Assembly (NCBI GenBank): GCA_009739215.1
Contig: VSJF01000012.1
Location: forward strand, 1,171,001-1,235,000
DNA: 64,000 nucleotides
Reading direction: 5' to 3'
Source of the DNA: Floccularia luteovirens
Lineage: Eukaryota; Basidiomycota; Agaricomycetes; Agaricales; Squamanitaceae
Shown: piece by piece, positions 1-11,700 of the stretch
Numbering within the stretch: the stretch's first letter is position 1
Layout: every line of letters begins with the position of its first letter
Made by a program: the position numbers and the translations under genes
Notes under the pieces: model-generated
The model's input: the letters and a program-made list of their open reading frames with translations, nothing else
The model's database searches: none
What the model was told of the DNA's origin: nothing

Positions 1-242
1 AAACTGTGTTGTTATATGAGCAGTTGGAACTCTCTACCTTGAGATTAGAGGAAGTACTGGAAGAGGTAAGTGAACCTCCTCCTAAACATTTTAAGTCAAG
101 AACTCCTGAACCTTGGGAACATTGCCTGGCTCAATCTGACTCAGGTGATTCTGTATCTTTCAGATTGGAGGAAGACTGGGACTATCCATGCAACTACAGA
201 CTGCTGGAATGGGATAGTAATAGAGATTGGGGATATTATATA
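1..242. other. Unassigned sequence before an LTR
   Basis: An 80-codon reading frame is open on the plus strand (6-248), rich in Glu, Leu and Pro, and runs straight into the 5' end of an LTR at 243. It could be the 3' end of a retrotransposon internal region, but I see no integrase, RT or RNase H motif. I do not assign a function. Confidence 0.3.
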
Positions 243-582
243 TGTTGAGTAGCACCCTGTGTTACACACAGTGGAGTGGAACTACCTTACCTTAGAGCTT
301 ACTTTGTGACTTAGGGACTAGTACTGACTACTACCAATATAATTGGACAAGGGGCATAGTATGAAGTACAAGGTCCTTATATACAGTTTTACTGTATGTG
401 CATATTTGTAAATAGTGGTCTGTGCTAGATAGTTCCATAAGTCACATGTTCCTTGTAGAATGTTGTAGAACATCAAAGAACATGCTTAGTCATATGACAT
501 ATAAAGCATATGATGAGTGAGTCATATGATTAGGTCATATGACATATCACATTATATGAATCATGTGATCCTTCACTGATAG
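243..582 (+). mobile_element. LTR family B copy, 3' end missing
   Basis: It begins TGTTGAGTAGC and matches the complete family B LTR at 1803-2177 along its length: the cacagtgga motif, a cttatatacagttt TATA-like stretch, then a run rich in catatga/catgtga. The usual CAACA end is absent because the next LTR (family A) starts at 583. This is a truncated solo LTR of a retrotransposon. Confidence 0.7.
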
Positions 583-1159
583 TGTTACCGCTATGCGTGT
601 TATTGTTATAGATAGGAGTTGAGTCGAATGCTAGTCACGTTTCCCTAGCGCGTCGAGGGGTAAAGTCCTCGAACTAGTTACTTTTGCCACTAGTGGGGGC
701 CTCGTCGAGGTCAATTACGACGGAGGGGGCAGCCAGGCGTTTCAGGCTGCTCGCTGTCTTGCATGCCGTTATATACAACTTGCTAGCCATCCTAGACTAG
801 GGAGGGAGGATTCGCTTAGTGCACACAGAGGTAGCAGAATAATCAAGCATGTTAGGCAGTATTCAAACTAAGGTCAAGCTGAGGCTTGCCTGTAGTTTGC
901 ACTATCTTAAATACATAATTTGTACTACTAAGAATAGCCTACAATGAGGCGTATCACTAAGCCTACAAGTCATATAGAAGCGCTACTAGTCATATAGAAG
1001 ACGCGTTGAGTCAAATAGATGCGCGCGTGAGTCAAAAGGTGAAACACAAGAGTCAAGGTGCTAAAGATAGTAAACATGAGGAGATCGCGTTGAAGACGCG
1101 TGTGTTTAAACTGTTCTAAAGTCCAGGGAGATATCGTAAGTCTGGATAAGGTCATAACA
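583..1159 (+). mobile_element. Full-length LTR family A copy, CpG-rich
   Basis: It starts TGTTACC and ends GGATAAGGTCATAACA, the ends shared by all family A LTRs in this window; length 577 bp. It keeps many CpG sites, for example gcgcgcg near 1021, where other copies carry TG or CA. The flanking 5-mers (gatag and taagg) do not match, so no target duplication is visible. It has no coding capacity. Confidence 0.8.
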
Positions 1160-1207
1160 TAAGGTAGTTCCACTCCACTGTGTAAACATACAGGATGCTG
1201 CTCAACA
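1160..1207 (-). mobile_element. LTR family B end fragment, inverted
   Basis: The reverse complement reads TGTTGAGCAGC followed by the cacagtggagtggaac motif, matching the first 48 bp of family B LTRs. It is inverted relative to the copy at 243-582, so this is a rearrangement and not the other half of that copy. Confidence 0.65.
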
Positions 1208-1802
1208 TTATGGATCTTCAATGCTCTTAGATTTGTTTGTACATTTCTTTAAATCTTTGCTAGATTAGCCCTAGTACAATTAGGCATTTTATCTTGAGTA
1301 TTGACTAGATTTCAACTCATAGGTTTATAGTCTTTAGCACTGATTGCTATTGTGTTTTTAAAGTCTCTTAAAGATTGGATACAGCTTTTCTCAATAAGAC
1401 TTATAATTTCAGGTGTTCCAAGATTGTCTAGAGAGATGAGTCATAGACTTCAACTTGTTTTAAGTGAGCTATTACACCCCTGATAGTGGATGCAGAGTAA
1501 TGCTTCAGCTCAATCTCAAATCCAGGTCTTATACTTCAACCTTACTTTTATGAATTTGCTTAACTTCTTGATTGTGAGTCTAGGAGAAGACCCATGTCTA
1601 GACAATTAAGTCATAGTCAAGCACATCAATGTGATAGATAGACATATTATTTCTAAGTTGTGAGAGTCAAGATCTCTTCAACAACTCATTGAGATGTTTC
1701 TACTATGCTAGAGTAGAGCAGCATATAAATCACTCACTTATGTCCTTGACTTGTATTGTGGTTAGATTTCTAAAAGCATATTCTTAGAAGTTAGTGACTT
1801 CT
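1208..1802. other. AT-rich spacer, no gene seen
   Basis: No coding pattern, intron signals or family match that I can see. It lies between LTR copies and is probably degenerate repeat DNA. Confidence 0.4.
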
Positions 1803-2177
1803 TGTTGAGTAGCCATGTGTGCAAGACACAGTGGAGGAACTCAAAGATCTTACCTTGTGCTTACTTAGATCACACCTTACGGTTAGTGTTACTACTACTA
1901 CCTATAGAATAGGACAAGGTATCTATTCGCATAAGAGTGTCCTTATATACAGTTTCAACTGTATGTACATATTTGCATAAGGGTCCGTGCTATGTCCGTC
2001 ATAGTCACATGTCTACTTCATAGAACCTTGTAGAAGGTTATAGAACATGTTTAGTCATACTGCACGTGATGCATAGGGCATATGTGAGTGTAGTCATGTG
2101 ACATATCATCTGACATATCATCTGACTCATCACCTGACGAATTATGTAATCCATCATGTGATTGTGCTGACGCAACA
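1803..2177 (+). mobile_element. Solo LTR family B with perfect TSD CTTCT
   Basis: This 375-bp unit begins TGTTGAG and ends CGCAACA, so it has TG...CA ends. It is flanked on both sides by the identical 5-mer CTTCT (1798-1802 and 2178-2182), the target duplication made by an LTR-retrotransposon integrase. It contains a TATA-like cttatatacagttt. With no internal region attached, it is a solo LTR left by LTR-LTR recombination. Confidence 0.9.
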
Positions 2178-4749
2178 CTTCTTTGAATTACAAGATATCA
2201 GTTCACAATTAGTCATGTAAAGTATAACTATCGGACATAGTCATACACATCATTTGTTTCTTAATATCCTCAATCTTGGTGTAGGTATCTTAATTCAGTA
2301 AACATTGCGTTTAAGCAAAGTTGGAGTATGTAAGATTTCTTCAATATACATCAAGAACTAATGACTTAGATTATCTGTAGCTAATGAAAGTGCTGATAGA
2401 ATCATGATTTGTATGAAAATATTGACAATGTAAAGCTTTAATTATCATGCAAAGTGCAGCAAGTGCAAAGTCAGTTCACCCCTCATTCTGAGCTAAGTAG
2501 TCTCATTGTATAATACAACATCCATGTTCCTAGTGCAATCTTCAGGGTGTCACATTTAGTATGATCAAGGTGGCTAGATAGGTCAGGATGCCTGTGTCTT
2601 TGCCTGATTTCCAGATTGGTTACTAGTTAATTTCTTGTCAATGGACTTCAACCTGAATCCAGTTATTCACTGGAGATTTCATGCAACCACTGCATGAATT
2701 GGTTTCCCAACTAGATACTACTTTCTATATCTCAACCAGATTTACTCAAGTAATTTTATGATTTATTATGCCAGTTTAATCCCTATCTGCAGCTTGGTGT
2801 AGTGCTAATAGTCCTGTAAGGGAGATGAAAGCAAATAGGAGTCTCGTTAGACTCTTCTAATGGATAAGAATAGTGATGTCCCTGTAGACAATTGGGAGAA
2901 TATTTTGCAACAAGTAATTTTTTAGTCAAGCAATCAACTAATTTCTCAACCAAAAGTCTTAGGAATTTCCCTAAGTCTAATGTTTGAATTAACAGAATTT
3001 TAATCAATCAAATGTTTTGTGAGGGAGTGAGATAAATCTCAAAGCTATCACTCATTCTTGTTAGAGGGCTGGATCTTATTGTTATGATGATATCTGCTTT
3101 TTTTTGGAATTGAATTGAAGTAAGAGTTATTGTTGTGGATACACTTTTCAGCATTAGTCTTTATCTCTGTTTAGGGTGTTCAATAAAAAGTCATCAACTC
3201 ATTAGAGTGACAAAGTCATCTGCAATTTACAGAGAGACAATTTATCAAGTCCACTTTAATAAAATTTGAGACAGTTTAGATTTCCAACTTGAACTATATA
3301 GATTTAGATCATTTAAAGAATTTCTCTTCCATTAGTGTTTGGATGTGAAAGAGTGATATGCTAGGACACTTAAGTTTACTAGTCATTTTATATACTATCA
3401 AGTTATACAAAGTAATGCAGCAATCCATATACACTGTGCCCAATGAATGCATTATGTCTTGTTACCCCTTTCTTCATACAGCAAGATTTGAATTCATTTT
3501 GCAATACACCTTTTCAAATAAATGAATGCAGCAGCTTGGTGTAGCACTCACATGAGACTGTTTGAGTCATCAAGGGAGAATATTCTACTTTGATACCTGT
3601 AACTAGAAATAGAAATCTGTTTAAATGTCAGTATAGTTGACCAATGCAGAAGCTATGTTTCAAGCTTGGGAAGGAGAGTCTTACATATTTGCTCTCCACA
3701 GAGTGAATCAGAGTCAAAATGGATGACCTGTTACAATTCTAATGGTGTGGATAATATCAACTTTTTTGCTCAAATACTCTTGGAGTCTCTTGGTATAGAG
3801 AATCCAATCACCATACCAAGTCATCAACCAGATTGGGAGACATGTCTGCAAACTGTAGTAATAACAGGCAATGGTATAAGCAAATGGAATTTTCATGATT
3901 GAATTAGTGTCACCATGTAAATTTCACCAATTGTTCAATAAGAAAGCATACTTTTATAGTCAATTAAGATGAGAGATACCATTCTCTCTATAACATTATC
4001 TCTTTTTGTAACAAAGATTACTCTTTGAGAGCAAGTAGCAGCTCAATCATTGAGTGAAAGGATTCCATGTTAATGGATCAACCTCTCAATGTTCTTTGCA
4101 AGTAAGAGTCTGTAGTATAACTACTTGTGATAAGTCTTTATTGGATAATACTCTTCAAGCTAAGTCTTTGTATAGAAGATAGTGATGAGTACTATGATCT
4201 TCGGAGCTAGTGTTATGCTTCAATGAAGTCCTATTATTCATTTATTGACTTATTGTCTAAAAAGATCTCTAACGATTAAAGAGTTGGAGCTCTCTACTTT
4301 TCCCATTCTTAAGCATCATTAAACAAAGTCTATATTATTAAATAAAGGATACATGTGACAGGGTAAATAATCTGCCCATTTTACTATATGCCATTCAGTT
4401 TACTCAGTGAAGAGGGCACTATTATCACAATCAGACTTTGGATTTACTTTGGAGCTAATGAAGGTACTTGCCTTTCACTCTTATTGCCAGCTTCAAGAGC
4501 ATCTAAGACTCTCTTAATTCCAGCAGCTTGTGCAATCTTCTCATCAACTGCTACCTCTGTCCAACCATTAGCAGGACATGGGTATGCCTGATCCTCATCC
4601 TCTGAACCAAGGGATACACTATCACCTAAATTGGATTATGCCAAATAATGCACTGGTTCAGAGGAGGCAGTTCTTAGACATTTGGCTAGTCATTCACTTA
4701 CCTCTTCTGGTACTTCTTCTCCCATAGTGGAAGAAGATTCAATCCTCTC
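2178..4749. other. AT-rich region, no supported gene
   Basis: Stop codons are frequent in all frames and the few short open frames (3666-3902 plus, 4388-4591 plus) have no recognisable domain. The stretch sits between a solo LTR and a Copia gag remnant, so it is most likely old retrotransposon or repeat DNA, but I cannot show this directly. Confidence 0.4.
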
Positions 4750-5560
4750 TCATAGCAAATAAGTCTTCTCATGAGGACAGAGATGTCTTGGCTGACAAGG
4801 AAGACCTTGAAGGTCTATAAGTTCTCTACTCCTCTTTAATAAAGGGTATAGAGTTTCAGGATGCTTCAACACCTGTGCTTCTGTGAAGGTGCTAGCAATT
4901 GGCAGAGCATAAAACTTATGGGGATTTTCCTGTAGAAAGGAGGGCTTCGGGGTAGGAGCTGATCTTGGCATATCCATACTACCCTCAAAAGACAAAGGGC
5001 CAGCTACGGCCTGGCTACTACTGGCTACAGGAGCCATTCTTGCTACAGGAAAGTGTGCTGCTATACTATCTAATGCCATTTTTGTTTTTTCTTTCTCTTC
5101 TTGAGTTTTCTTACCCCCTCGCTTGTGCTGTTTCCACTTATTTCCACCATCTGAAGAGTCTTCTTTGTTGTTTGATGATGTAGATAAAGAAGGAATTTGT
5201 TATGACATTTGTACTACTCTATGCACTGATCTGCTCTCAGTGACCAAAGTCTACTGAGTGTCATAGACATGCTGGACTGCAGTGGTGATGTCATGAAGGG
5301 TCAAGATCTGCACATTATATTTTTGTAGCAGTGTTGCCTGGACAGATTGCCAGTGAGGTGGTACAGATGCCATAGCCTATAAGGCTTGCAATAATTCAGG
5401 GATGGTGCATGATTCATCAGCCAGTCTCCTAAACATTTCACTAAGGCAGAAGAAGTCTGCCTGGAGATCTCCATCACCAAGCTTGAAGAACTTTACATTC
5501 TGTGCTAGCTTCAAGGTGATGCCTAAACTATGATCCTCATACTATACAACTAACCAAGTC
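4750..5560 (-). pseudogene. Copia-type gag remnant
   Basis: Read on the minus strand from about 5545, the peptide runs FFKLGDGDLQADFFCLSEM, then a MASVPPHWQSVQATLLQKYN block and an ITTAVQHVYDTQ block, the general pattern of fungal Ty1/Copia gag proteins. A basic stretch NKWKQHKRGGKKTQEEK follows, leading into an open 109-codon tail ending at 4750. Several in-frame stops interrupt it, so it is dead. No zinc knuckle is visible. The assignment rests on resemblance to gag, not on an invariant motif. Confidence 0.55.
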
Positions 5561-5774
5561 CACAAAGCACTACATCAGCAAATCTTGGGTCAACTATGGA
5601 GCACTATGGAGTGCTCCATAGTGCCATAGTGCTCATAGTGCCCATAGCATGGGTTCCCAACTCCAGAGCACTCCATAGCACTACTATAATAGTATATATA
5701 CTTTATTAGATTATTCATTTTATTATATTCATTTTATTTTTACTACTATAATTACTACATACTACTATATAATA

Positions 5775-6190
5775 CTATATAGAAGAAATAAAAAAAAGAC
5801 AAAAAAAGTTGAACAAAAAAACATAAAAAGTTAAGAAAAAAACATACCAAGTTGGAAAAAAAAACATATCAAGTTGGAAAAAAAAACATATCAAGTTGGA
5901 AAACATAACTGAAAAGACAGAAGAAGTCAGAAACATGACAAAAAAGGGAAAGGTTGGAAATATACCAAAAAAAGCAAAAAAAGTTGGAAACATATAGAAA
6001 GAAAGAAAAAAGTTGAAAACATATGAAAAAATAAGGAAAAAAGTCAGATACATGAAACAAGAGAAAGAGGATTGAAAACATAACTAGAAAGAGAGGAAAT
6101 ATATAAAAAAAGAAGGAAAAAGTCGGACATACAGAAGAGAAAGTTGAAAACATATAAAAAAAAAGAGGAAAAAAGTGGACACAAAACATA
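5775..6190. repeat. A-rich aagttggaaa/acat satellite-like tract
   Basis: Direct repeats of aagttggaaaaaaa(a)catatc-like units occur, for example three near-identical copies at 5850-5900, then diverged versions. The Phe-rich frames on the minus strand are a by-product of this composition and not genes. Confidence 0.8.
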
Positions 6191-6589
6191 CCAAATGCCC
6201 AAGCTATTACATCTCCTCAACTCTTTCCATCCCTAGGTCCTGACAATGAGCAGATATGGCAAAGATGTATGACAATGGAATGAATCTAGGAAAAGAATAT
6301 CAGTAAAAAAAAAGGAGGAAAGAATGACTTACAAAGATGAAGGTTGAAAACTTTGAAGCAAAAAAAAAAGTTGAAGTTCGAAGTATGCCACGTCAGCCAC
6401 AGATCACGTGACTTTGCTAAAGTTGAAATTTGAACTTAGAAAGATTTTTGGACTTAGAGTACTATTCCACTTTTTGGATTAGATAAGCAAAACATTGGAC
6501 TTGGACTTCAAAAAATTTTTTTTTTCTAAGTCAAAATACTACAGATTACTATACATTATTATACAAATTTATATAGCATCTATAAAATA

Positions 6590-7000
6590 CTATGGAAATG
6601 ATTAATATCTATGGACTACTATAAGTTACTATGGAATACTATGGATCACTATGGAATACTATGGATACTATAGGTTACTATGGAATACTATAGAATACTA
6701 TGGATTACTATGGGTTACTATGGGTTACTATGGAAATGATTGATATCTATAAGCCACTATGGGTCACTATGGAAAATAGCCAAAATCTATGAGATACTAT
6801 GGAAAATAACCAACATCTATGGACTACTATGAGTCACTATGGGTTGCTATGGAAAATGACTGAAATCTATGGACTACTATGAGTTACTATGGAAAATAGC
6901 CAAAATCTATAGGTCACTATGAGTCACTATGGAAAATGACCAAAATCTATAGATCACTATGGGTCACTATGGATTACTACAAGTGCTATGGCTTACTATG
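6590..7000. repeat. Degenerate actatgg(a/g)tt repeat block
   Basis: Dozens of imperfect copies of a roughly 10-12 bp unit built on ACTATGG, with longer super-units of the type ggaaaatgacc-aaaatctatgg. The same block recurs at 58270-58680 and, inverted, at 55200-55327. Confidence 0.85.
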
Positions 7001-7036
7001 GCTTAAGTCAGACTAAAACCAGGATTTGCTGATGTA

Positions 7037-7172
7037 GATGAATGACTTTCTTTTCTTGTCCTTTAACAACAAAGCCTTCAGGTTGAATCATATAGATTTC
7101 TTCTTTAAGTTTGCCATACAGAAAGACGCTCTTAACATCTAGGCCAGTAATAGCCTAATTCTTCAACACTGC
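7037..7172 (-). pseudogene. Copia reverse transcriptase fragment
   Basis: The minus strand encodes AITGLDVKSVFLYGKLKEE followed by IYMIQPEGFVVKGQEKKVI. This is the conserved 'DVKxAFLxGxLxEEIYMxQPEGF' block of Ty1/Copia reverse transcriptase. Only this block survives, cut by the TIR element at 7036 and by a family A LTR at 7173. It is not colinear with the gag remnant at 4750-5560: on the minus strand RT would lie before gag. The two pieces therefore come from different copies or a rearrangement. Confidence 0.85.
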
Positions 7173-7979
7173 TGTTATGACCTTATCTGGATATGCGCTA
7201 TCTCCCTGGACTTTAGAATATGTTGTCAGGAACCTGACATCTCTGCACCTCACAAAACACACAGATATGTCATTACAGACTTCATTCAATAGACATAAAC
7301 AGATGTCAATGGACTTCTTCTATTTTAACCTTTAAGTCATGTTTTAAGTGCAATAGACATCATTGAAGCCATGTCATAACTCTGCTCTACAAGTATCTCT
7401 GCATTTACAGAGATCATATAGAAGTCAGCTCTTGACAGCATACATAATGTGTTCCTGCCTCATTCCCTGCTCTTGTCATATGTTTCATCATATAACTCTC
7501 TTTATTCTTCTGTATAACTTGTGTATGCTTTGATATGACTAGTAGCACTTCAATATGACTTGTATCTAACTTAATGCTTATTCAGATAGCACACAATTGT
7601 TTATTATTAGCAGTAGTGTATGTGTATTTAAGTAGTACAAAACTACAGTCAAGCCTTAGCTTGATCTTAGTTTTGAGTACTCCAATATCATTTGGTTATT
7701 ACTCTGTTACCTCAGTTCTATCTCCCTCCCTTGTCTAGGATGGCAAGCAAGTTGTATATAATGGCATGGGCAATACCAAACACACTGAAAGGCCTGTGTG
7801 TTTATCCACTGCAACTGACCTCAGTAAGGCCCCAGCAGGTGGCAGTTAGAAACCTGTGTATAGGCACTCTTCTATACCATGCTAAGGAAATCTGACTAGC
7901 AATCTACCAACCTTGGTAACCCCTACAACAAGACCAGTTAATGATGACGATCCCCTCCCAAACCCACATAACAGTAACA
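7173..7979 (-). mobile_element. LTR family A copy interrupted by about 215 bp
   Basis: It begins TGTTATGACCTTATCTGG and ends CAGTAACA, the family A ends in reverse orientation. Homology breaks after about 45 bp and resumes near 7432. The extra DNA starts TGTTGTCAGGAACCTGACA, a short palindrome, and may itself be an insertion. The rest follows the family, including gcttgatcttagtttt and gtctaggatggcaag motifs. Confidence 0.75.
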
Positions 7980-8260
7980 ATATGACAAAGCATGTTCTAC
8001 AACCTTCTATGAGGTTCTATGAATTAGACATGTAATTATGTAGAACAGTGCACAGACCTATTATGCCAAATATGTACATACAGTAAAGCTGTATATAAGG
8101 ACACTCTTTACATATAAATATATTCAGTCCTTTCTGGATAGTAGTAGTATACTGACTAAGTGTGTGATTAAGTAAGCATCCATAGTGGACCCAGAGTTTG
8201 CTGATGCAAGGTAAGGCTGAGTCCCTATCACTGTGCAAATGCACAGATGGCTGCTCAACA
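7980..8260 (-). mobile_element. LTR family B copy, truncated
   Basis: It reads in reverse to the family B 5' end GCTGCTCAACA at 8260 and has the tacagtaaagctgtatataagga TATA-like motif. The family's other end is missing where it abuts the family A LTR at 7979. Confidence 0.7.
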
Positions 8261-8730
8261 ATGACTTAAGCCCAAACCAAGCTTAAAAGAAGATATATTA
8301 TTATTTATTTTTTTCATTTGTCTGGCTAATCAGCCAGCATTTCCGCACTCTGCACAAACTCAGCTCATGCTAACCATGCTGCTCAGGCTAACATGCTCTG
8401 CACATCTTCAGCATATAGCCATGTATCATAAATCTATCTAGACTTATCTGAAAGTTATCAAAAGTGAAAATATGTGGGAAAGTGAAAGTTTTGGGTTGCT
8501 TGGGTTGCCAAACAAGGCCTAATTCTTCCACCAGCCGAGTATGGCCCATGCGCAGGCACCTAAAGTTGAAACAGTAGACATAGCTGTGCAACTTCAAAAC
8601 AACACCCGCTACGCCCTCTCCATCTTCATATTGAACAAAAACATTTATTTGTTCATGTCGTACGTTTGTTATTGCTCTTCAATGGATACTTATTAGTATT
8701 CTGATACTGATGCATCAGAAAGCGTGATCG
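8261..8730. other. Transition from repeats to genes
   Basis: This 470-bp spacer separates the last LTR from the first gene. I see no coding pattern. It would hold the promoter of the NLR-like gene. Confidence 0.4.
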
Positions 8731-11700
8731 ATGTCTCCATCCAAGGCAGATCGAAGAATTGACGGTATCCTGGCTGGAACCAAGCAGATCCTTGACATTG
8801 CAAAGGATTTGCTAAGTTTTTGCCCTATCCCAGGCCTACCGGCTGCTGCTTCTACGCTATCTTCCCTCATCGATATGATACTGGTGAGTCGTAGGTTTGT
8901 AATACAATCATGTTTTGTGTATCGAATAACCTGGTCAACTAGAAAGTGAGAGGGAACGAAGAGACTCGAAGAGACCTAGCCAAAAAATTAAAAGATCTCG
9001 CATTGATTATTGAGAGGACTGTGAAACAAGCCAACTCTGTCCCAGAAATAGATGACAAAGCACGACGTCGCCTGGCAACTTCTCCTGAGTTAGAAAAGAG
9101 AATGTTAACTCTCAACAGGTTTGATATGGTTCCGGTTTATATTTCCTGTACTCATTCCCGCATAGTGATCTAGAGGACCTGACCAGCGAAGCAGAACAAC
9201 TTGAAGAAGGGTTATTCTTGGTTTTCTGTTAAGCCGGAAAAATGCGGAAACGTTATTGAAAATCAGGGCAGGGATTGAAGATGCAACCAGAAAATTTCTG
9301 GTGTGTATTACTACTACTTTTGTTATGAAACTGGCTAATGATATAATTATATCACTCAGATTGAAGGTGAAATAACTATTGAGCTGCTTGTCAATAGTAT
9401 TATCAATAGTCAACTCCAAGAACGTGAGTCCATCACTTCCGTCGCGCAGTGATCGTGAATACATGCTTATTTCGTAGTTGACGAAAAGGCACTAGAAAAA
9501 CTCCCTCATGTGAACGCTGGGTATACATCGGTTTTGAACCCAACAACTTCTGGCACCCTAGAAGGTACTAGAACCGCGTTACTCGAAGAAATTACAGAAT
9601 GGACTCTCCGTCCAGACTCAAACAAGAGTAGCTCTTTCATATATGTCCTTAGCGGTGGTGCTGGAACTGGAAAGTCTACCATTGCTTTTGAGATGGCTCA
9701 GAGGTTGGAAAAAGCTGGGGCACTTGGTGCTTCTTTTTTCTTCGTCAGCGGTGCCGATAAGTTAAACACAACAACATACGTTATGACGACCATTGCATAT
9801 CAACTGGCACGCAACCAGAAAGATCTGTACCCTCATATAGCAAAAGCTGCGCGGGAATATTTGAAGAAGGGGAAAGCAAGGCGAACAACTCAGGATCGAC
9901 CTCCATAACCTCATAATCAAGCCACTCATGAATATCCATGCGTCTCATCACCCGGTAATAATTTTGTTGGATGCTTTGGACGAGTGTACCAAAGCGGCAC
10001 AGGATGAAGTTGTCCGACTTCTTTATCTCTTTATGGAGCAGCTTACTGAGTTACCATTTCCTCTCCGGGTGCTCGTAACTACCCGACCAGAGAATGCATT
10101 TTGAGGCTGCTTTCAACACGGAGAAACTCCGCAAAGTGTCCAAGCCCTACAAGCTACACGAGATTCCCAGAAGCATTGTTGATGTCGACATTAAACGTTT
10201 CCTGGAAACAAAATTGAGGGATCTCAGCTATTATGACACAATTCTTAGCGCCCGTCCAAATGTTATTCAAGACCTTACAAAACTTTCCGCCGGTTTATTC
10301 ATCTATGCCGATACAATTATCAAATTTCTAGGTAAAAATCCTCATTATGCGGCCAAGATCATTGTAGCTCTTCTATCCGATAATCCATCCGACGCAGCAT
10401 TCAGTTTGAAGAATCTTGACCGGCTCTATATTGCTGTATTACAGAATGCACTGGATGACGACAGCCTCGACATTCCTAGGATGAAGGAGTACATTCAGGT
10501 TGTGCTAGGTAGCCTCGCTCTACTTCAAGATCATGTATCAACTCTCCTTCTCCACGATTTGATTGGTGTCCCGATGGGGGTCATTCGAGACTTGATGAGT
10601 CGGCTCGGCTCAGTGGTTCTCAAACCAGAAAGGGACGACGTTGAGATACGCATGCTGCATGCAAGCTTCCCGCAGTTTCTCATTGATAACAACCGCTGTA
10701 ACAGTCCTATATTCTACATCAACCCGTCCTTACATCACCGCCGGCTCGCATCCATTTGTTTACATTCTATGATTTCGAAGTACCCGCTGAAAAGGAACAT
10801 TTGCGACCTTGATGATCCAACAATCATGAAACTAAAAATACCTGGGCTGACCGATCGAGTGGAGGAATTTATCCCTGCAAGTATAAAATATTCCTGCATC
10901 CACTGGGCTACGCACCTAACGCAATGTAACAATCCCGGTCGAGATATCTCAGAATTAGTGGTGAAATTTGCGAAAACAAAATTGATGGCTTGGCTTGAGG
11001 TACTGAGCTATATGGATATGTTGCAGGTTGCAGTGCCTGCTTTGCTTGCGGCTTTTGCATGGTGTCAAGTACGTTGATTTCATTCACGCAACAGAGAGAT
11101 GCTGAAATGTTGCTACAAAGGATAACATTCATGACGAACACAAAAATGAAATACTCGGGTTAATGTATGACGCATACCGCCTGGTTCTACAGTTCTACAC
11201 ACCTATCGATGAGTGCCCTGAGCACCTTTATATCTCTGGACTTCGACTGGCGCCATCATGTATTCTCACCACGCACTACAACTGTGACAATATGTTAACC
11301 AATAATCACACTTCGATAAGGCTAATGACGACTCGAGATTCGGCATGGGGTTCCTGCCTTCACACGATTCCAATGGATGCAAAAAACTGTCGCGCGGTGC
11401 TTTCACCGAATGGGGGTTTGATCGCCTCTGGATCCTCAGATGGCAAAATTTGTATATGGGATGCAAATATCGGATTACTCAAGAGGACCTTATATGGCCA
11501 TCTTAGTAGCGTAAAATGTCTTGCATGGACGCCTGACGGGGAGTCTCTTGCTTCTGGTTCGACTGATGGGACGTTTCGTATTTGGAATGCTACCTTCTGG
11601 TGCACAGGTACATGTCCAGGATGTGCAAAACAGAAAATGCGAAGTTTCTGCTATAGCTTGGAGCCAAGAAGGCACACACGTCGTTACTGGGTTGAAATAT

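Larger units (their letters stand above)
5571..7036. mobile_element. TIR element with internal CTATGG repeats
   Basis: The ends are inverted repeats, TACATCAGCAAATC at 5571 and GATTTGCTGATGTA at 7036. This fits an element starting CATCAGC flanked by TA, as for Tc1/mariner-like elements. Inside are, in order, palindromic CTATGGAGTGCTCCATAG units (5590-5690), an A-rich tract of aagttggaaaaacat-like units (5775-6190), a short unique part, and many imperfect actatgg(a/g)tt units (6590-7000). No transposase frame is present. A related 1.9-kb copy is at 57025-58911 and a fragment at 55170-55327. Confidence 0.7.

Noticed and set aside
5775..6189. Phe-rich minus-strand open frames of about 90-106 codons
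   Set aside because: They arise from A-rich aagttggaaaacat repeats; no start context, domain or intron evidence. The same artefact appears at 57430-57848.
9217..9281. Treating the first NLR break as a definite lesion
   Set aside because: An intron with donor GTTATT and acceptor GGGCAG would keep the frame, so only the other three breaks are used as evidence of decay.
11069..11120. Frameshift in the NLR linker
   Set aside because: A normal 52-nt intron (GTACGT...AAAG) restores the frame into the WD40 part.
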